From: Pseudomonadota bacterium
Lineage (GTDB): Bacteria > Pseudomonadota > Gammaproteobacteria > Steroidobacterales > Steroidobacteraceae
Length of the DNA stretch: 64,000 nucleotides
NCBI GenBank assembly: GCA_018240525.1
Contig: JAFEFN010000014.1
Location: forward strand, 668,487-732,486
Reading direction: 5' to 3'
Made by a program: the position numbers and the translations under genes. The notes beneath the pieces are model-generated. The model was given only the letters and a program-made list of their open reading frames with translations, did no database searches and was not told the origin of the DNA. Positions 51,529 through 63,117 of the stretch are shown piece by piece; positions within the stretch are counted from its first letter, which is position 1, and every line of letters begins with the position of its first letter.

Positions 51529-52637
51529 CGCCGCGCGCGCCGCCAGGCGCCCGGATCCGCCCAGGCGCGTCGCAGCACCGCATCCAGGCTGCGGTCGCGG
51601 CTGAACCGCTCACCGAACACGCGCTGCACCACGAACGGCTCGTCCGTGCGCACGCCGCCGGTGTCGAAGAACAGGCCCACGAACTCGTGCTGCCGGCGCA
51701 GGCCGGCGAGCCAGGCGCGGTCGAGGCCGGCCCCGTAGTACGGGAAGGCGAAGGGCACCGAATCCTGGCCGGTGATCTCGCGCACGATGCGGCACGAGGC
51801 GAGGATCTCCCGCTCCGCCTCCTCGCGCGGCAGCTCCTGCAGCCGGCGGTGGCTCACGCTGTGCGCGCCGATGGTGAAGCCTTCCGCGTGCAGCCGGCGC
51901 AGCTGCTCCCCGGTGAGGTAGGGCTGCGAGCGGCGCAGGTAGTCGCCGGCATCGACGCCCAGGCGCCCCATGAGTTCCTGCAGGCGCGGCTCGTCCCCGG
52001 CGCCCAGCTGCAGCAGCCCGCGCAGCAGCGAGGACAGCCGCGGGTCGGGCGCGGGTGAGAGCCCCGTGAGCCCGGCGGGCAGGGTCGCGGTCGGGGCCGA
52101 CAGCGGCACCGCCGCCGCGCGGGTCAGCAGCGCCCCGAGACCGGATTCGGCCACCGCCGCCTCGACCTGCGCGACGGGCGTGCGCAGGATCGCCTCGATG
52201 CACAGCGAGGCGGCGCTCTCGCGGAACAGCACGCGGTTGTCGATCAGGTCCGTGACCACGAAGAACACGCAGCTGAGGCCCCGCTGCCGCAACAGCGGCG
52301 CCACGACGGTGGCGCACTCGGCGAAGCCGTCGTCGAAGGTGAGGATGAGGCCGTTGCGCCCGGGCGGCCCCTCGCGGCGGCGGCGCGCAAGCTCCGGGTA
52401 GCTGATGAACTCGAAGCGCTGCGCGAGGAAGTCCAGGTCCGCCCGGAAGGCATCGGTGTCCAGGTAGCGGTAGTGCTTCACGTGCCGCACCGGCGCATCC
52501 GAGACCAGGTGGTAGCAGATGCCCAGGTCGGCCTTCGGCGCGAGCCGGCGCCACAGCGCGAGCGGCGCCACGTGCAGCGGGGCGGCCTGCAGGAGGCGGG
52601 CGGCCGCGCGGCGCGCGCCGCGCACCAGGGGGTTCAT
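51525..52637 (-). CDS. NodB-type polysaccharide deacetylase
   Basis: A 370-residue carbohydrate esterase family 4 protein. The motif 1 TFDDGFAE (catalytic and metal Asp), motif 2 HSVSH and motif 3 AFPYYG of the NodB domain are present. No signal peptide is obvious from ATG at 52637 (MNPLVRGARRAAARLLQ), which suggests a cytoplasmic location, or a membrane-associated one. Related enzymes in exopolysaccharide clusters deacetylate acetylated sugars. It pairs with the convergent GT2 gene. Confidence 0.86.
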   Translation of the reverse strand: MNPLVRGARRAAARLLQAAPLHVAPLALWRRLAPKADLGICYHLVSDAPVRHVKHYRYLDTDAFRADLDFLAQRFEFISYPELARRRREGPPGRNGLILTFDDGFAECATVVAPLLRQRGLSCVFFVVTDLIDNRVLFRESAASLCIEAILRTPVAQVEAAVAESGLGALLTRAAAVPLSAPTATLPAGLTGLSPAPDPRLSSLLRGLLQLGAGDEPRLQELMGRLGVDAGDYLRRSQPYLTGEQLRRLHAEGFTIGAHSVSHRRLQELPREEAEREILASCRIVREITGQDSVPFAFPYYGAGLDRAWLAGLRRQHEFVGLFFDTGGVRTDEPFVVQRVFGERFSRDRSLDAVLRRAWADPGAWRRARR

Positions 52638-52754
52638 TGCTTGCGCTTTCTGCCGGCCACCACTTGCCTGCGCCTGTTCGGAAACTTCCAGCCGCGACAC
52701 TACACGGAAAGCCGGCACGGGGGGCGCGAACTTGATCCTAACACCATGTGTTTC

Positions 52755-52770
52755 AGTGACTTAGGTCACA
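52755..52770 (+). promoter_or_regulatory. CRP/Clp-like site upstream of smrB
   Basis: AGTGA (52755-52759), six bases, TCACA (52766-52770): a CRP-family palindrome with a single mismatch to the TGTGA-N6-TCACA consensus. A TATACT at 52780-52785 lies 10 bp downstream, so the site would overlap the -35 of that promoter and would be expected to repress rather than activate. Function is inferred. Confidence 0.4.
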
Positions 52771-52820
52771 CCTGGCGGCTATACTCGCACCCGTGTCCAC
52801 GTGGCGGCCCAAAGGCACGC

Positions 52821-53369
52821 ATGTCCCTACCCGATGAGAAGGACCCGCCGGCGGCCGAGGACGCGCAGCTGTTCCGCGAGGCGGTGCGCGGGGTGCGCCC
52901 CCTGGGCGGCGGCGCGGCGCGGCCGGAGGGACCCAAGGCGCGGGCGCGCGCCCGCTTCACCCGCGCCGACCGCATGGCCGTGCTGCGCGAGAGCCTCGAG
53001 GCGCCGGGGGCGGACCCGGAGGTCGGCTCCGGCGAGGAGATGAGCTTCCATCGCCCGCAGATCCAGCCCGGGGTCCTGCGGCGCCTGCGCCGCGGCGAGT
53101 ACCGCGTGCAGCGCGAGATCGACCTGCACGGGCTCACCTCCGCGCAGGCGAAGCAGGTGCTGCGCGAGTTCCTCGCCGATGCCCTGGAGCGCCAGGTGCG
53201 CTGCGTGCGCATCATCCACGGCAAGGGCCTGCGCTCGGGCCACCGCGGCCCGGTGCTCAAGAGCGCGGTGGCCGCGGTGCTGCGGCGCACCGGCGCGGTG
53301 CTCGCCTACACCTCGGCGCGCCAGGTCGATGGCGGCACCGGGGCGGTGTACGTGCTGCTGGCCCCCTAG
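52821..53369 (+). CDS. smrB: Smr-domain protein, SmrB-like ribosome-rescue endonuclease
   Basis: A 182-residue protein with an N-terminal extension (AEDAQLFREAVRGVRPL) like the one in E. coli SmrB (183 residues) and a C-terminal Smr domain with the DLHGLT motif and HGKG (IIHGKGLRSGHRG). SmrB cleaves mRNA between collided ribosomes; whether this one does is inference. SmrA-type proteins have a different N-terminus. It is separated by 3 bp from the convergent truD. Confidence 0.83.
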   Translation: MSLPDEKDPPAAEDAQLFREAVRGVRPLGGGAARPEGPKARARARFTRADRMAVLRESLEAPGADPEVGSGEEMSFHRPQIQPGVLRRLRRGEYRVQREIDLHGLTSAQAKQVLREFLADALERQVRCVRIIHGKGLRSGHRGPVLKSAVAAVLRRTGAVLAYTSARQVDGGTGAVYVLLAP

Positions 53370-53372
53370 GCC

Positions 53373-54434
53373 TCAGGCATCGGCCACAGGACCCGGCACC
53401 TCGATCAGCTCGCGCAGCACCGCGGTGGCGTAGCAGCCGCGCGCCAGCCGGAAACCGAGCACGACCGCCTCGGCCTCGGCCGTGGCGCGCAGCTCGTGCA
53501 CGGCCAGGCGCAGGCTGCGCCGCTCCTGCGCCATGCCCGCGGCGACGCACAGCCCCGCCGCGGTGGCGAACGCGGCGGCGGTGCGCTCCTCGAGCGCCTG
53601 GACCTCCGCCGCGCTCGGCGGACGCCCCTCGCCCCACAGCGGGCCGGTCGGATGGATCTCGAGCGCCGCGGCCCGGCCCTCCAGGGTGGCATCCACGGCC
53701 GGGACGGCGAAGAAGCTGCCGCGGCCCTCGAGGCTCGCCAGGTCCCCGCCGAGCAGGCGGCCCCAGCTGCCCGCGCCGACCCGCGCCGCCAGCACGGCGT
53801 TGAAGAGGACGCTGCGGGCGGCCGAGAGCACGAACCCGCGCTCGGCCGGCTTCAGGGCCGGCAGCGGCGCACTCATCCGCGCGAGGTTGGCGCCCTCGCG
53901 GCCGAAGCGCTGCGGCCCGAAGTAGTTCGGGACGCCGGCGCGTGCGATGAGCGCCAGCCGCGGCGCGAGTCGCTGCTCCAGCTGCGCGCCGCTGCCCGCA
54001 AGGGCGCGCAGCCGGATGGCGAAGCGGTTGCCGGCGAGCGCGCCGCGCGGCAGCTTGCGGTGGTGCGGGATGAGCTCGAGCGCCTCGAAGCCCTCCCCGC
54101 GCAGCGCGGCCGGCTCGAGCGGTGTGCGGGGCCGCGGCAGCGAGAACCACTGCACCGCCACGGCCCGCCGGTCCTTCAGTCCGGCGTAACCGACCTCCTG
54201 CGGCCGGCAACCGGCGAGCCGGGCCAGCTGCGCGGCGACCCACGCGGTGTTGGCATTGCGCTTGCGCACCCGGACCAGCAGGTGCTGCCCGGCCCCGGCC
54301 GCGGCGAACCCCAGCTCTTCCTCGACGACGAAGTCCTCGGGCTCGCTGCGCAGCGCCGCCATCGCCAGCGGCGGCCCGTGGGCGCGCGCGGGCGCGAGCG
54401 CGACCTCGCGCAGCCCGGGCAGACCGCCGTCCAC
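53373..54434 (-). CDS. truD: tRNA pseudouridine(13) synthase TruD
   Basis: A 353-residue enzyme that forms pseudouridine 13 in tRNA. The N-terminal SEPEDFVVEEELGF, the catalytic GYAGLKDRRAVAVQ (Asp is the nucleophile) and NYFGPQRFG blocks match the family; the insertion (TRUD) domain follows. A GTG at 54434 near the end of ispF is used because it gives the helix before EPEDF as in E. coli; the stop of ispF is 2 bp away. Confidence 0.94.
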   Translation of the reverse strand: MDGGLPGLREVALAPARAHGPPLAMAALRSEPEDFVVEEELGFAAAGAGQHLLVRVRKRNANTAWVAAQLARLAGCRPQEVGYAGLKDRRAVAVQWFSLPRPRTPLEPAALRGEGFEALELIPHHRKLPRGALAGNRFAIRLRALAGSGAQLEQRLAPRLALIARAGVPNYFGPQRFGREGANLARMSAPLPALKPAERGFVLSAARSVLFNAVLAARVGAGSWGRLLGGDLASLEGRGSFFAVPAVDATLEGRAAALEIHPTGPLWGEGRPPSAAEVQALEERTAAAFATAAGLCVAAGMAQERRSLRLAVHELRATAEAEAVVLGFRLARGCYATAVLRELIEVPGPVADA

Positions 54435-54436
54435 CC

Positions 54437-54910
54437 TCAGGCCTCGTCCAGGAGCACCACGGCCTGGGCGGCCAGGCCCTCGGCGCGGCCGAGGAAGCCC
54501 AGGGCCTCGGTCGTGGTGGCCTTGATGTTGACGCAGGCCGGATCCAGGGCGAGCAGCTGCGCGATGCGCGCGCGGATCGCCGCGCGGTGCGGGGCCACCT
54601 TCGGGACCTGGCCGATCACGGTGAGGTCGGCGTTGAGGACCGCGAAGCCGGCCGCGCGCACCATGCCCAGCACCGCGGTGAGGAAGGATGCACTGTCGGC
54701 GCCGCGCCACTGCGGGTCCGAGTCCTGGAAGTGCTGGCCGATGTCGCCGAGGCCGGCCGCCCCGAGCAGGGCATCGCACAGGGCGTGCAGCAGCACGTCC
54801 CCGTCCGAGTGTGCGACGAGCCCGTGCGTGTGCGGCACGCGCACCCCGCCGAGCATCACCGCATCGCCCGGGCCGAAGGCGTGCACGTCGATGCCCGAGC
54901 CGATGCGCAT
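54437..54910 (-). CDS. ispF: 2-C-methyl-D-erythritol 2,4-cyclodiphosphate synthase
   Basis: IspF cyclises the CDP-ME-2-phosphate intermediate of the MEP isoprenoid pathway. The 157-residue protein starts MRIGSGIDVHAF (metal Asp and His) and has LVAHSDGDVLLHALCDALLGAAGLGDIGQHF and NIKATTTEALGFLGRAEG. An upstream GTG at 54919 that overlaps the ispD stop (GTGA) is an alternative start. Confidence 0.96.
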   Translation of the reverse strand: MRIGSGIDVHAFGPGDAVMLGGVRVPHTHGLVAHSDGDVLLHALCDALLGAAGLGDIGQHFQDSDPQWRGADSASFLTAVLGMVRAAGFAVLNADLTVIGQVPKVAPHRAAIRARIAQLLALDPACVNIKATTTEALGFLGRAEGLAAQAVVLLDEA

Positions 54911-54915
54911 GCGGC

Positions 54916-55614
54916 TCACGCGGCGCGCCGGGCGCGCAGCACCGCCGCCGCCAGCAGCAGGTCCTCGGCGGCGGTGACCTTGAGGTTGCTGGCCGCGCCC
55001 TCGATCAGCAGCGGCGCCGCCCCGGCCCACTCCATGGCCTGGGCCTCATCGCTCGGGAAGCGCCCGGCGGCGTGCGCGGCATCGAGCGCGGCGCACAGGG
55101 CGCCATAGCGGAACATCTGCGGGGTGAGCGCGCGCCACAGCCCGCGGCGCTCCTCGGTCCTGAGCACCTGCGCCGGCTGCGCGTCCCCGCGTGACTCGTC
55201 GGCGCGCTTGAGCGTGTCGGCGTAGCGCACGCCGAGCAGGCCGCCCACCGGGTGCTGGCCGGCACCGGCGAGCAGGCGCTCCAGGTCCTGGGCGCTCAGG
55301 CACGGGCGCGCCGCATCGTGGACCAGCACCCAGTCCGCGGCGCGGGCGCTGCCCTCCAGGGCGGCGAGGCCGGCGCGCACGGACTGGCTGCGCTGCGCGC
55401 CGCCGGTGGTGGTGCGCACGCCCGCCGGCGGCGTCCAGCTGCCGTCGTCGGTGCCGAGTGCCACGATGATCTGCGCGCAGCGCGCGTCGGCGAGGAAGCT
55501 CGACAGCGCCCAGTCGATGACGGTGCGGCCCTCGAGCGGGGCGTACTGCTTGGGCAGCTCGGTCCCGAAGCGCCGGCCGGTGCCCGCGGCCGGCATGACG
55601 AGCCAGTAGTTCAT
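54916..55614 (-). CDS. ispD: 2-C-methyl-D-erythritol 4-phosphate cytidylyltransferase
   Basis: A 232-residue MEP-pathway enzyme that couples MEP to CTP. PAAGTGRRFGTELPKQYAPLEG is the nucleotide-binding start and VLVHDAARPCLS the second family motif. It precedes ispF and follows ftsB, the common gammaproteobacterial order. Confidence 0.96.
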   Translation of the reverse strand: MNYWLVMPAAGTGRRFGTELPKQYAPLEGRTVIDWALSSFLADARCAQIIVALGTDDGSWTPPAGVRTTTGGAQRSQSVRAGLAALEGSARAADWVLVHDAARPCLSAQDLERLLAGAGQHPVGGLLGVRYADTLKRADESRGDAQPAQVLRTEERRGLWRALTPQMFRYGALCAALDAAHAAGRFPSDEAQAMEWAGAAPLLIEGAASNLKVTAAEDLLLAAAVLRARRAA

Positions 55615-55628
55615 CGGCTGGTGCGCCC

Positions 55629-55949
55629 TCAGCGCGCGGAGGCGGTGCGCGTGGCCGTGCGGCTGACCTGGGGCGGGCGCTGCGGCACGACCTGGTAGAA
55701 GGTCTCGTTGCGCGCGATCATCCCGAGGTCGCTGCGCGCGCGCTCCTCGAGCGCGTCCATCCCGGTCTTCAGGTCACGGACCTCGGCGGCCAGCTGGCGG
55801 TTGCGCTCGGTGAGCTGCTCGTTCTCGCTGCGCTGCGCGGCGACGGCGGACTCCAGGCGCGAGAGGGAGTGCACGCCGTCCTCGGAGAACCAGACCCGGT
55901 ACTGCAGGAGGAGGACTGCAACTGCGAGCGCCGCGGCGAGCCACTTCAT
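55629..55949 (-). CDS. ftsB: Cell division protein FtsB
   Basis: A 106-residue bitopic inner-membrane protein of the divisome FtsQLB complex. It has a short cytoplasmic end, one membrane helix (WLAAALAVAVLLLQYRVWF), a coiled coil (SRLESAVAAQRSENEQLTERNRQLAAEVRDLKTG) and a periplasmic tail with the conserved ERARSDLGMIARNETFYQVV. It lies upstream of ispD as usual, 14 bp before it. Confidence 0.94.
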   Translation of the reverse strand: MKWLAAALAVAVLLLQYRVWFSEDGVHSLSRLESAVAAQRSENEQLTERNRQLAAEVRDLKTGMDALEERARSDLGMIARNETFYQVVPQRPPQVSRTATRTASAR

Positions 55950-56000
55950 GGGAGCAGAAGCGTATCAGACACGCCTCTGCCACGTAACCGTTTGTGCGCC

Positions 56001-56687
56001 TCAGACCGCCTGCGCCGCCGCCACCCGCTGCGCCTGCGCGAGCCGGTCCGGCCAGATCGAATCCAGCCGTCCTCTGGCTGCGGCCACGACCGGTGCGCGC
56101 GCGGCCTCCGGGTGGCCGGAGGCGAACGGCGGCTGCGGCGCGTACTCGATGCCCAGCTGCACGCTTTCCGCGAAGTCGCGGCCGGCGATCTCGGCCAGCA
56201 CCGTGAGCGCCATGTCGATGCCGGCGGTCACCCCGCCCCCGGTGATGAGCCGGCCGTCGCGCACCACGCGTGCCGGATCCGCGGTCGCGCCGAACAGCGG
56301 CAGCATCTCGCGGAAGGCCCAGTGGCAGGCGGCGCGCCGGCCGCGCAGCAGGCCCGCCGCCCCGAGCAGCAGCGAGCCGGTGCACACGGAGGTGACGTAG
56401 CGGGCCTGCGCGGCCAGGCGCCGCAGCGCGGCGAGGTAGTCCGCGTCCTCCATCGCCTGCGCGCAGCCGAAGCCGCCGGGCACGCACAGCAGCGCGCACT
56501 CGCGCACCTCATCCAGCGGCACCACGTTGGCGAAGGTGATCCCGCCGTCGGCGACCACGGTGCCGCCGCGCGCCGCGGCCAGCACCAGCGCCGCGCCCGG
56601 CAGGCGCGCGAAGACCTCCGCGGGACCGGTGAAGTCCAGCTGGGTGATGCGCGGGTACAGTGCAAAGACGACCGGGAAGGGGGCCAT
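56001..56687 (-). CDS. DJ-1/PfpI-family protein, isonitrile-hydratase-like
   Basis: A 228-residue member of the DJ-1/PfpI superfamily. It resembles isonitrile hydratase (InhA) of Pseudomonas: VFALYPRITQLDFTGPAEVF, then LLCVPGGFGC and RYVTSVCTGSLLLGAAGLL. The nucleophile would be Cys102 followed by Thr103, with Asp18 as the acid, matching the Asp-Cys-Thr set needed in that enzyme. GAGGG precedes the ATG at 56687. It stands between eno and ftsB, which are usually adjacent, so it looks inserted. Substrate is an inference. Confidence 0.82.
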   Translation of the reverse strand: MAPFPVVFALYPRITQLDFTGPAEVFARLPGAALVLAAARGGTVVADGGITFANVVPLDEVRECALLCVPGGFGCAQAMEDADYLAALRRLAAQARYVTSVCTGSLLLGAAGLLRGRRAACHWAFREMLPLFGATADPARVVRDGRLITGGGVTAGIDMALTVLAEIAGRDFAESVQLGIEYAPQPPFASGHPEAARAPVVAAARGRLDSIWPDRLAQAQRVAAAQAV

Positions 56688-56813
56688 GGTTCTTGCCCTC
56701 GGGCTGGCGACGGGAGCCTCCAGCATGCGCCGGCGCGCGGCCGCCGGGATGACTTGTTTGCATCATTTTCCGCCAGGGCGCGGCGGCGCGCCCCGGCACG
56801 GGCCGGCCGCGCT

Positions 56814-58954
<2,141 letters not shown>

Positions 58955-58974
58955 GGGCGGGGGCGCCGCGCCGT

Positions 58975-60621
<1,647 letters not shown>

Positions 60622-60763
60622 AACTGGACTCTCGGGATTCCCGTCGTGTGGGGCCGCGGCCGAAAGGATGGCTGAGCGACGACGGGTGAGCAGGTTAGCA
60701 CACCTCGGCGCGCCTTCGCAGGCCTGACGAGGGGCCGCCGGCGCGCGGCGCAGTTAACAGTGT

Positions 60764-62125
60764 CTAGGATGCGCGCCAGGTGAGCCGGCCGCGCCGCGGG
60801 CTCGCCGCGACCGCCTGCACCGACTCGTCCAGCCACAGGTCCCCGACCGCCAGCAGCTGCTCGCCCGCGTACAGCAGCGGCAGCTGCGCGCGCACCTGCG
60901 CCGGCACGCGCGCCTGCTGCAGTAAGCCCTTGAGTGTACGGCGCGCACCGCCGCGCACCGGCCTGAGCCGCTCGCCGCCGCGGCGCGCGCGCACGGTGAG
61001 CCCCGGGGGCAGCGCGTCCAGGTCGATCGGCCCGCGCGGGTCGCGGCGCAGGGTGAGCCGACCCCGCCCGGGCGGCAGCGGGCAGTGCGGCTGCGCGGCC
61101 CAGCGCCAGCTGAGCGGCGCGGCGGGCGCCGCGGCCCCGGCGGCCGGCGGGCGCAGCCACAGCAGCTGCGCCTCCCGCTGCACGGTCGCACCTTCCCAGC
61201 TCACCTGCGGCCGCGAGTCGGGGCGGGCCTCCAGCAGCGCCCCGAGGATCTCCTCGAGGCGGCGGCTGGGCGGGGGCAGGTAGCCGGCCGCATCGATCCA
61301 GAAGCGCAGCAGGTTCACGCGCCGGTCCGGGGGCAGCGTGCGCAGCACGCGCGCGGAGAGCGCCTCCCCGACCTGCGCCCGGCCGAGGTCCGTCCGCGCC
61401 AGCTCATCCAGCAGGCGCTGCGCCTGCGCGGCGTGGCGGGCCGCGCGCCCCGCCGTCGCCGCGGCGGCCGGCCAGCGCGCGCGCAGCAGCGGCAGCACGC
61501 GGCGGCGCAGGTAGTTGCGGTCCAGGCTCTCCCGGGCGTTGCTCGGGTCCTCGACCCAGGGGAGCCGCTGCGCGGTGAGCCACGGCAGGAGCGCCGCGCG
61601 GCTCAGCCCGAGCAGCGGCCGCGCGTGGTAGCCGCCGGCAAGGGGCACGCACGCGGGCATGGCGGCGATGCCGGGCACGCCCGCCCCGCGCAGCAGCTGC
61701 AGCAGTACCGTCTCGAGCTGGTCTTCCTCGTGGTGCGCCGTCAGCAGCACCTCCCCGGGGGCCAGCTGCGCGGCGAGGGCCGCGTAGCGGGCGGTGCGCG
61801 CGGCCGCCTCCGGGGAGGTGCCGCGCGCGCGCTCGACCTGGACCGTGCGCACCGTGAGCGGCACGCCGAGGCGGCGGGCGATGCGGCGGCAGTGGGCCGG
61901 CCAGGCCCGGGCCGCGCTCTGCAGGCGGTGGTCGATGTGGATGGCGCGCAGGCCGGCCGGGGCGCGCGGCAGCTGTGCGCAGGCGGCCAGGAGGGCGGTG
62001 GAGTCGGCGCCGCCGCTGAAGGCGACGCACAGGCGCCGCGCCGGGAAGCCCGGCAGCAGCGCGGTCAGCTGCGCGGCCAGCCACTGCGGCCCGAACTCAC
62101 CCGCAGCGCCTGCCGGGGTGGCCAA
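60764..62125 (-). CDS. tilS: tRNA(Ile)-lysidine synthetase
   Basis: TilS converts the wobble C of tRNA-Ile(CAU) to lysidine, an essential step for reading AUA. The ATP-pyrophosphatase P-loop AFSGGADST (about residues 34-42), HIDHRLQ and HHEEDQLETVLLQLLRGAG are present, plus the C-terminal substrate domains. A TTG at 62125 appears to be the start, just 5 bp after the accA stop; no ATG or GTG is available near the P-loop and no ribosome binding site is clear. 453 residues. Confidence 0.93.
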   Translation of the reverse strand: MATPAGAAGEFGPQWLAAQLTALLPGFPARRLCVAFSGGADSTALLAACAQLPRAPAGLRAIHIDHRLQSAARAWPAHCRRIARRLGVPLTVRTVQVERARGTSPEAAARTARYAALAAQLAPGEVLLTAHHEEDQLETVLLQLLRGAGVPGIAAMPACVPLAGGYHARPLLGLSRAALLPWLTAQRLPWVEDPSNARESLDRNYLRRRVLPLLRARWPAAAATAGRAARHAAQAQRLLDELARTDLGRAQVGEALSARVLRTLPPDRRVNLLRFWIDAAGYLPPPSRRLEEILGALLEARPDSRPQVSWEGATVQREAQLLWLRPPAAGAAAPAAPLSWRWAAQPHCPLPPGRGRLTLRRDPRGPIDLDALPPGLTVRARRGGERLRPVRGGARRTLKGLLQQARVPAQVRAQLPLLYAGEQLLAVGDLWLDESVQAVAASPRRGRLTWRAS

Positions 62126-62130
62126 GCGGA

Positions 62131-63096
62131 CTAGGCGGCGTCTTCCGCGAAGACGCCGAAGCCTGCGATGCGCTGGGCGCGCTGGTTGCGCAGCTCGTCC
62201 CGCGGGATGGCGTCGAGCTCGTCCAGGTGCCGCACCACGGCGGCCTTGAGGCTCGCGGCGACGCCGGCCGCGTCGCGGTGGGCGCCGCCCAGGGGCTCCT
62301 CGATGACCTCGTCGACGAGGCCGAGCTTCTTCAGCCGGTCGGCGGTGAGGTTCAGGGCCTCGGCGGCGACTTCCTTCTTCTCCTGGCTCTTCCACAGGAT
62401 CGAGGCGCAGCCTTCCGGGGAGATGACCGAGTAGGTGCTGTACTGGAGCATCAGCAGGCGGTCGCACACGCCGATGCCGAGCGCCCCGCCCGAGCCGCCC
62501 TCGCCGGTCACCACCGTGACGATCGGCACGCGCAGCAGGGACATCTCGAACAGGTTGCGCGCGATCGCCTCGCTCTGCCCGCGCTCCTCGGCCCCGACCC
62601 CGGGATACGCGCCCTGGGTGTCGATGAGCGTCACCAGCGGCAGCGAGAAGCGCTCGGCCATGCGCATCAGGCGCAGCGCCTTGCGGTAGCCTTCCGGCTT
62701 GGGCATGCCGTAGTTGCGGCGCACGCGCTCCTTGGTGTCGCGGCCCTTCTGGTGGCCGATGATCATGACGGCGCGCTCGCCGATGCGCCCGAGGCCGCCG
62801 ACGATGGCGCCGTCGTCGGCGTACATGCGGTCGCCGTGCAGCTCGTTGAACTCCCCGCAGATCATGCTCACGTAGTCGAGCGTGTAGGGCCGGTGCGGGT
62901 GGCGCGCCAGCTGGGTGATCTGCCAGGGGGTGAGGCTGGCGAAGATGTTGGCCGTGAGCTGGCGGCTCTTGGCCTGCAGGCGATTGATCTCGTCCTGGAT
63001 GTTGACCTCGCCATCGGAGGTCACGTGCTTGAGTTCTTCGATCTTGGCTTCAAGCTCGGCGATGGGCTGCTCGAAGTCGAGGAATGCTACGGCCAT
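62131..63096 (-). CDS. accA: Acetyl-CoA carboxylase carboxyltransferase subunit alpha
   Basis: A 321-residue subunit of the carboxyltransferase that makes malonyl-CoA. Typical start MAVAFLDFEQPIAELEAKIEEL, then HPHRPYTLDYV, GRIGERAVMIIGHQKGRDTKER and the acyl-CoA-binding GEGGSGGALGIGVCDRLLMLQYSTYSVISPEGCASILWK. It lies between dnaE and tilS as in E. coli. Confidence 0.98.
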   Translation of the reverse strand: MAVAFLDFEQPIAELEAKIEELKHVTSDGEVNIQDEINRLQAKSRQLTANIFASLTPWQITQLARHPHRPYTLDYVSMICGEFNELHGDRMYADDGAIVGGLGRIGERAVMIIGHQKGRDTKERVRRNYGMPKPEGYRKALRLMRMAERFSLPLVTLIDTQGAYPGVGAEERGQSEAIARNLFEMSLLRVPIVTVVTGEGGSGGALGIGVCDRLLMLQYSTYSVISPEGCASILWKSQEKKEVAAEALNLTADRLKKLGLVDEVIEEPLGGAHRDAAGVAASLKAAVVRHLDELDAIPRDELRNQRAQRIAGFGVFAEDAA

Positions 63097-63117
63097 GGTG
63101 GCGAAGGGTACCGCAAC

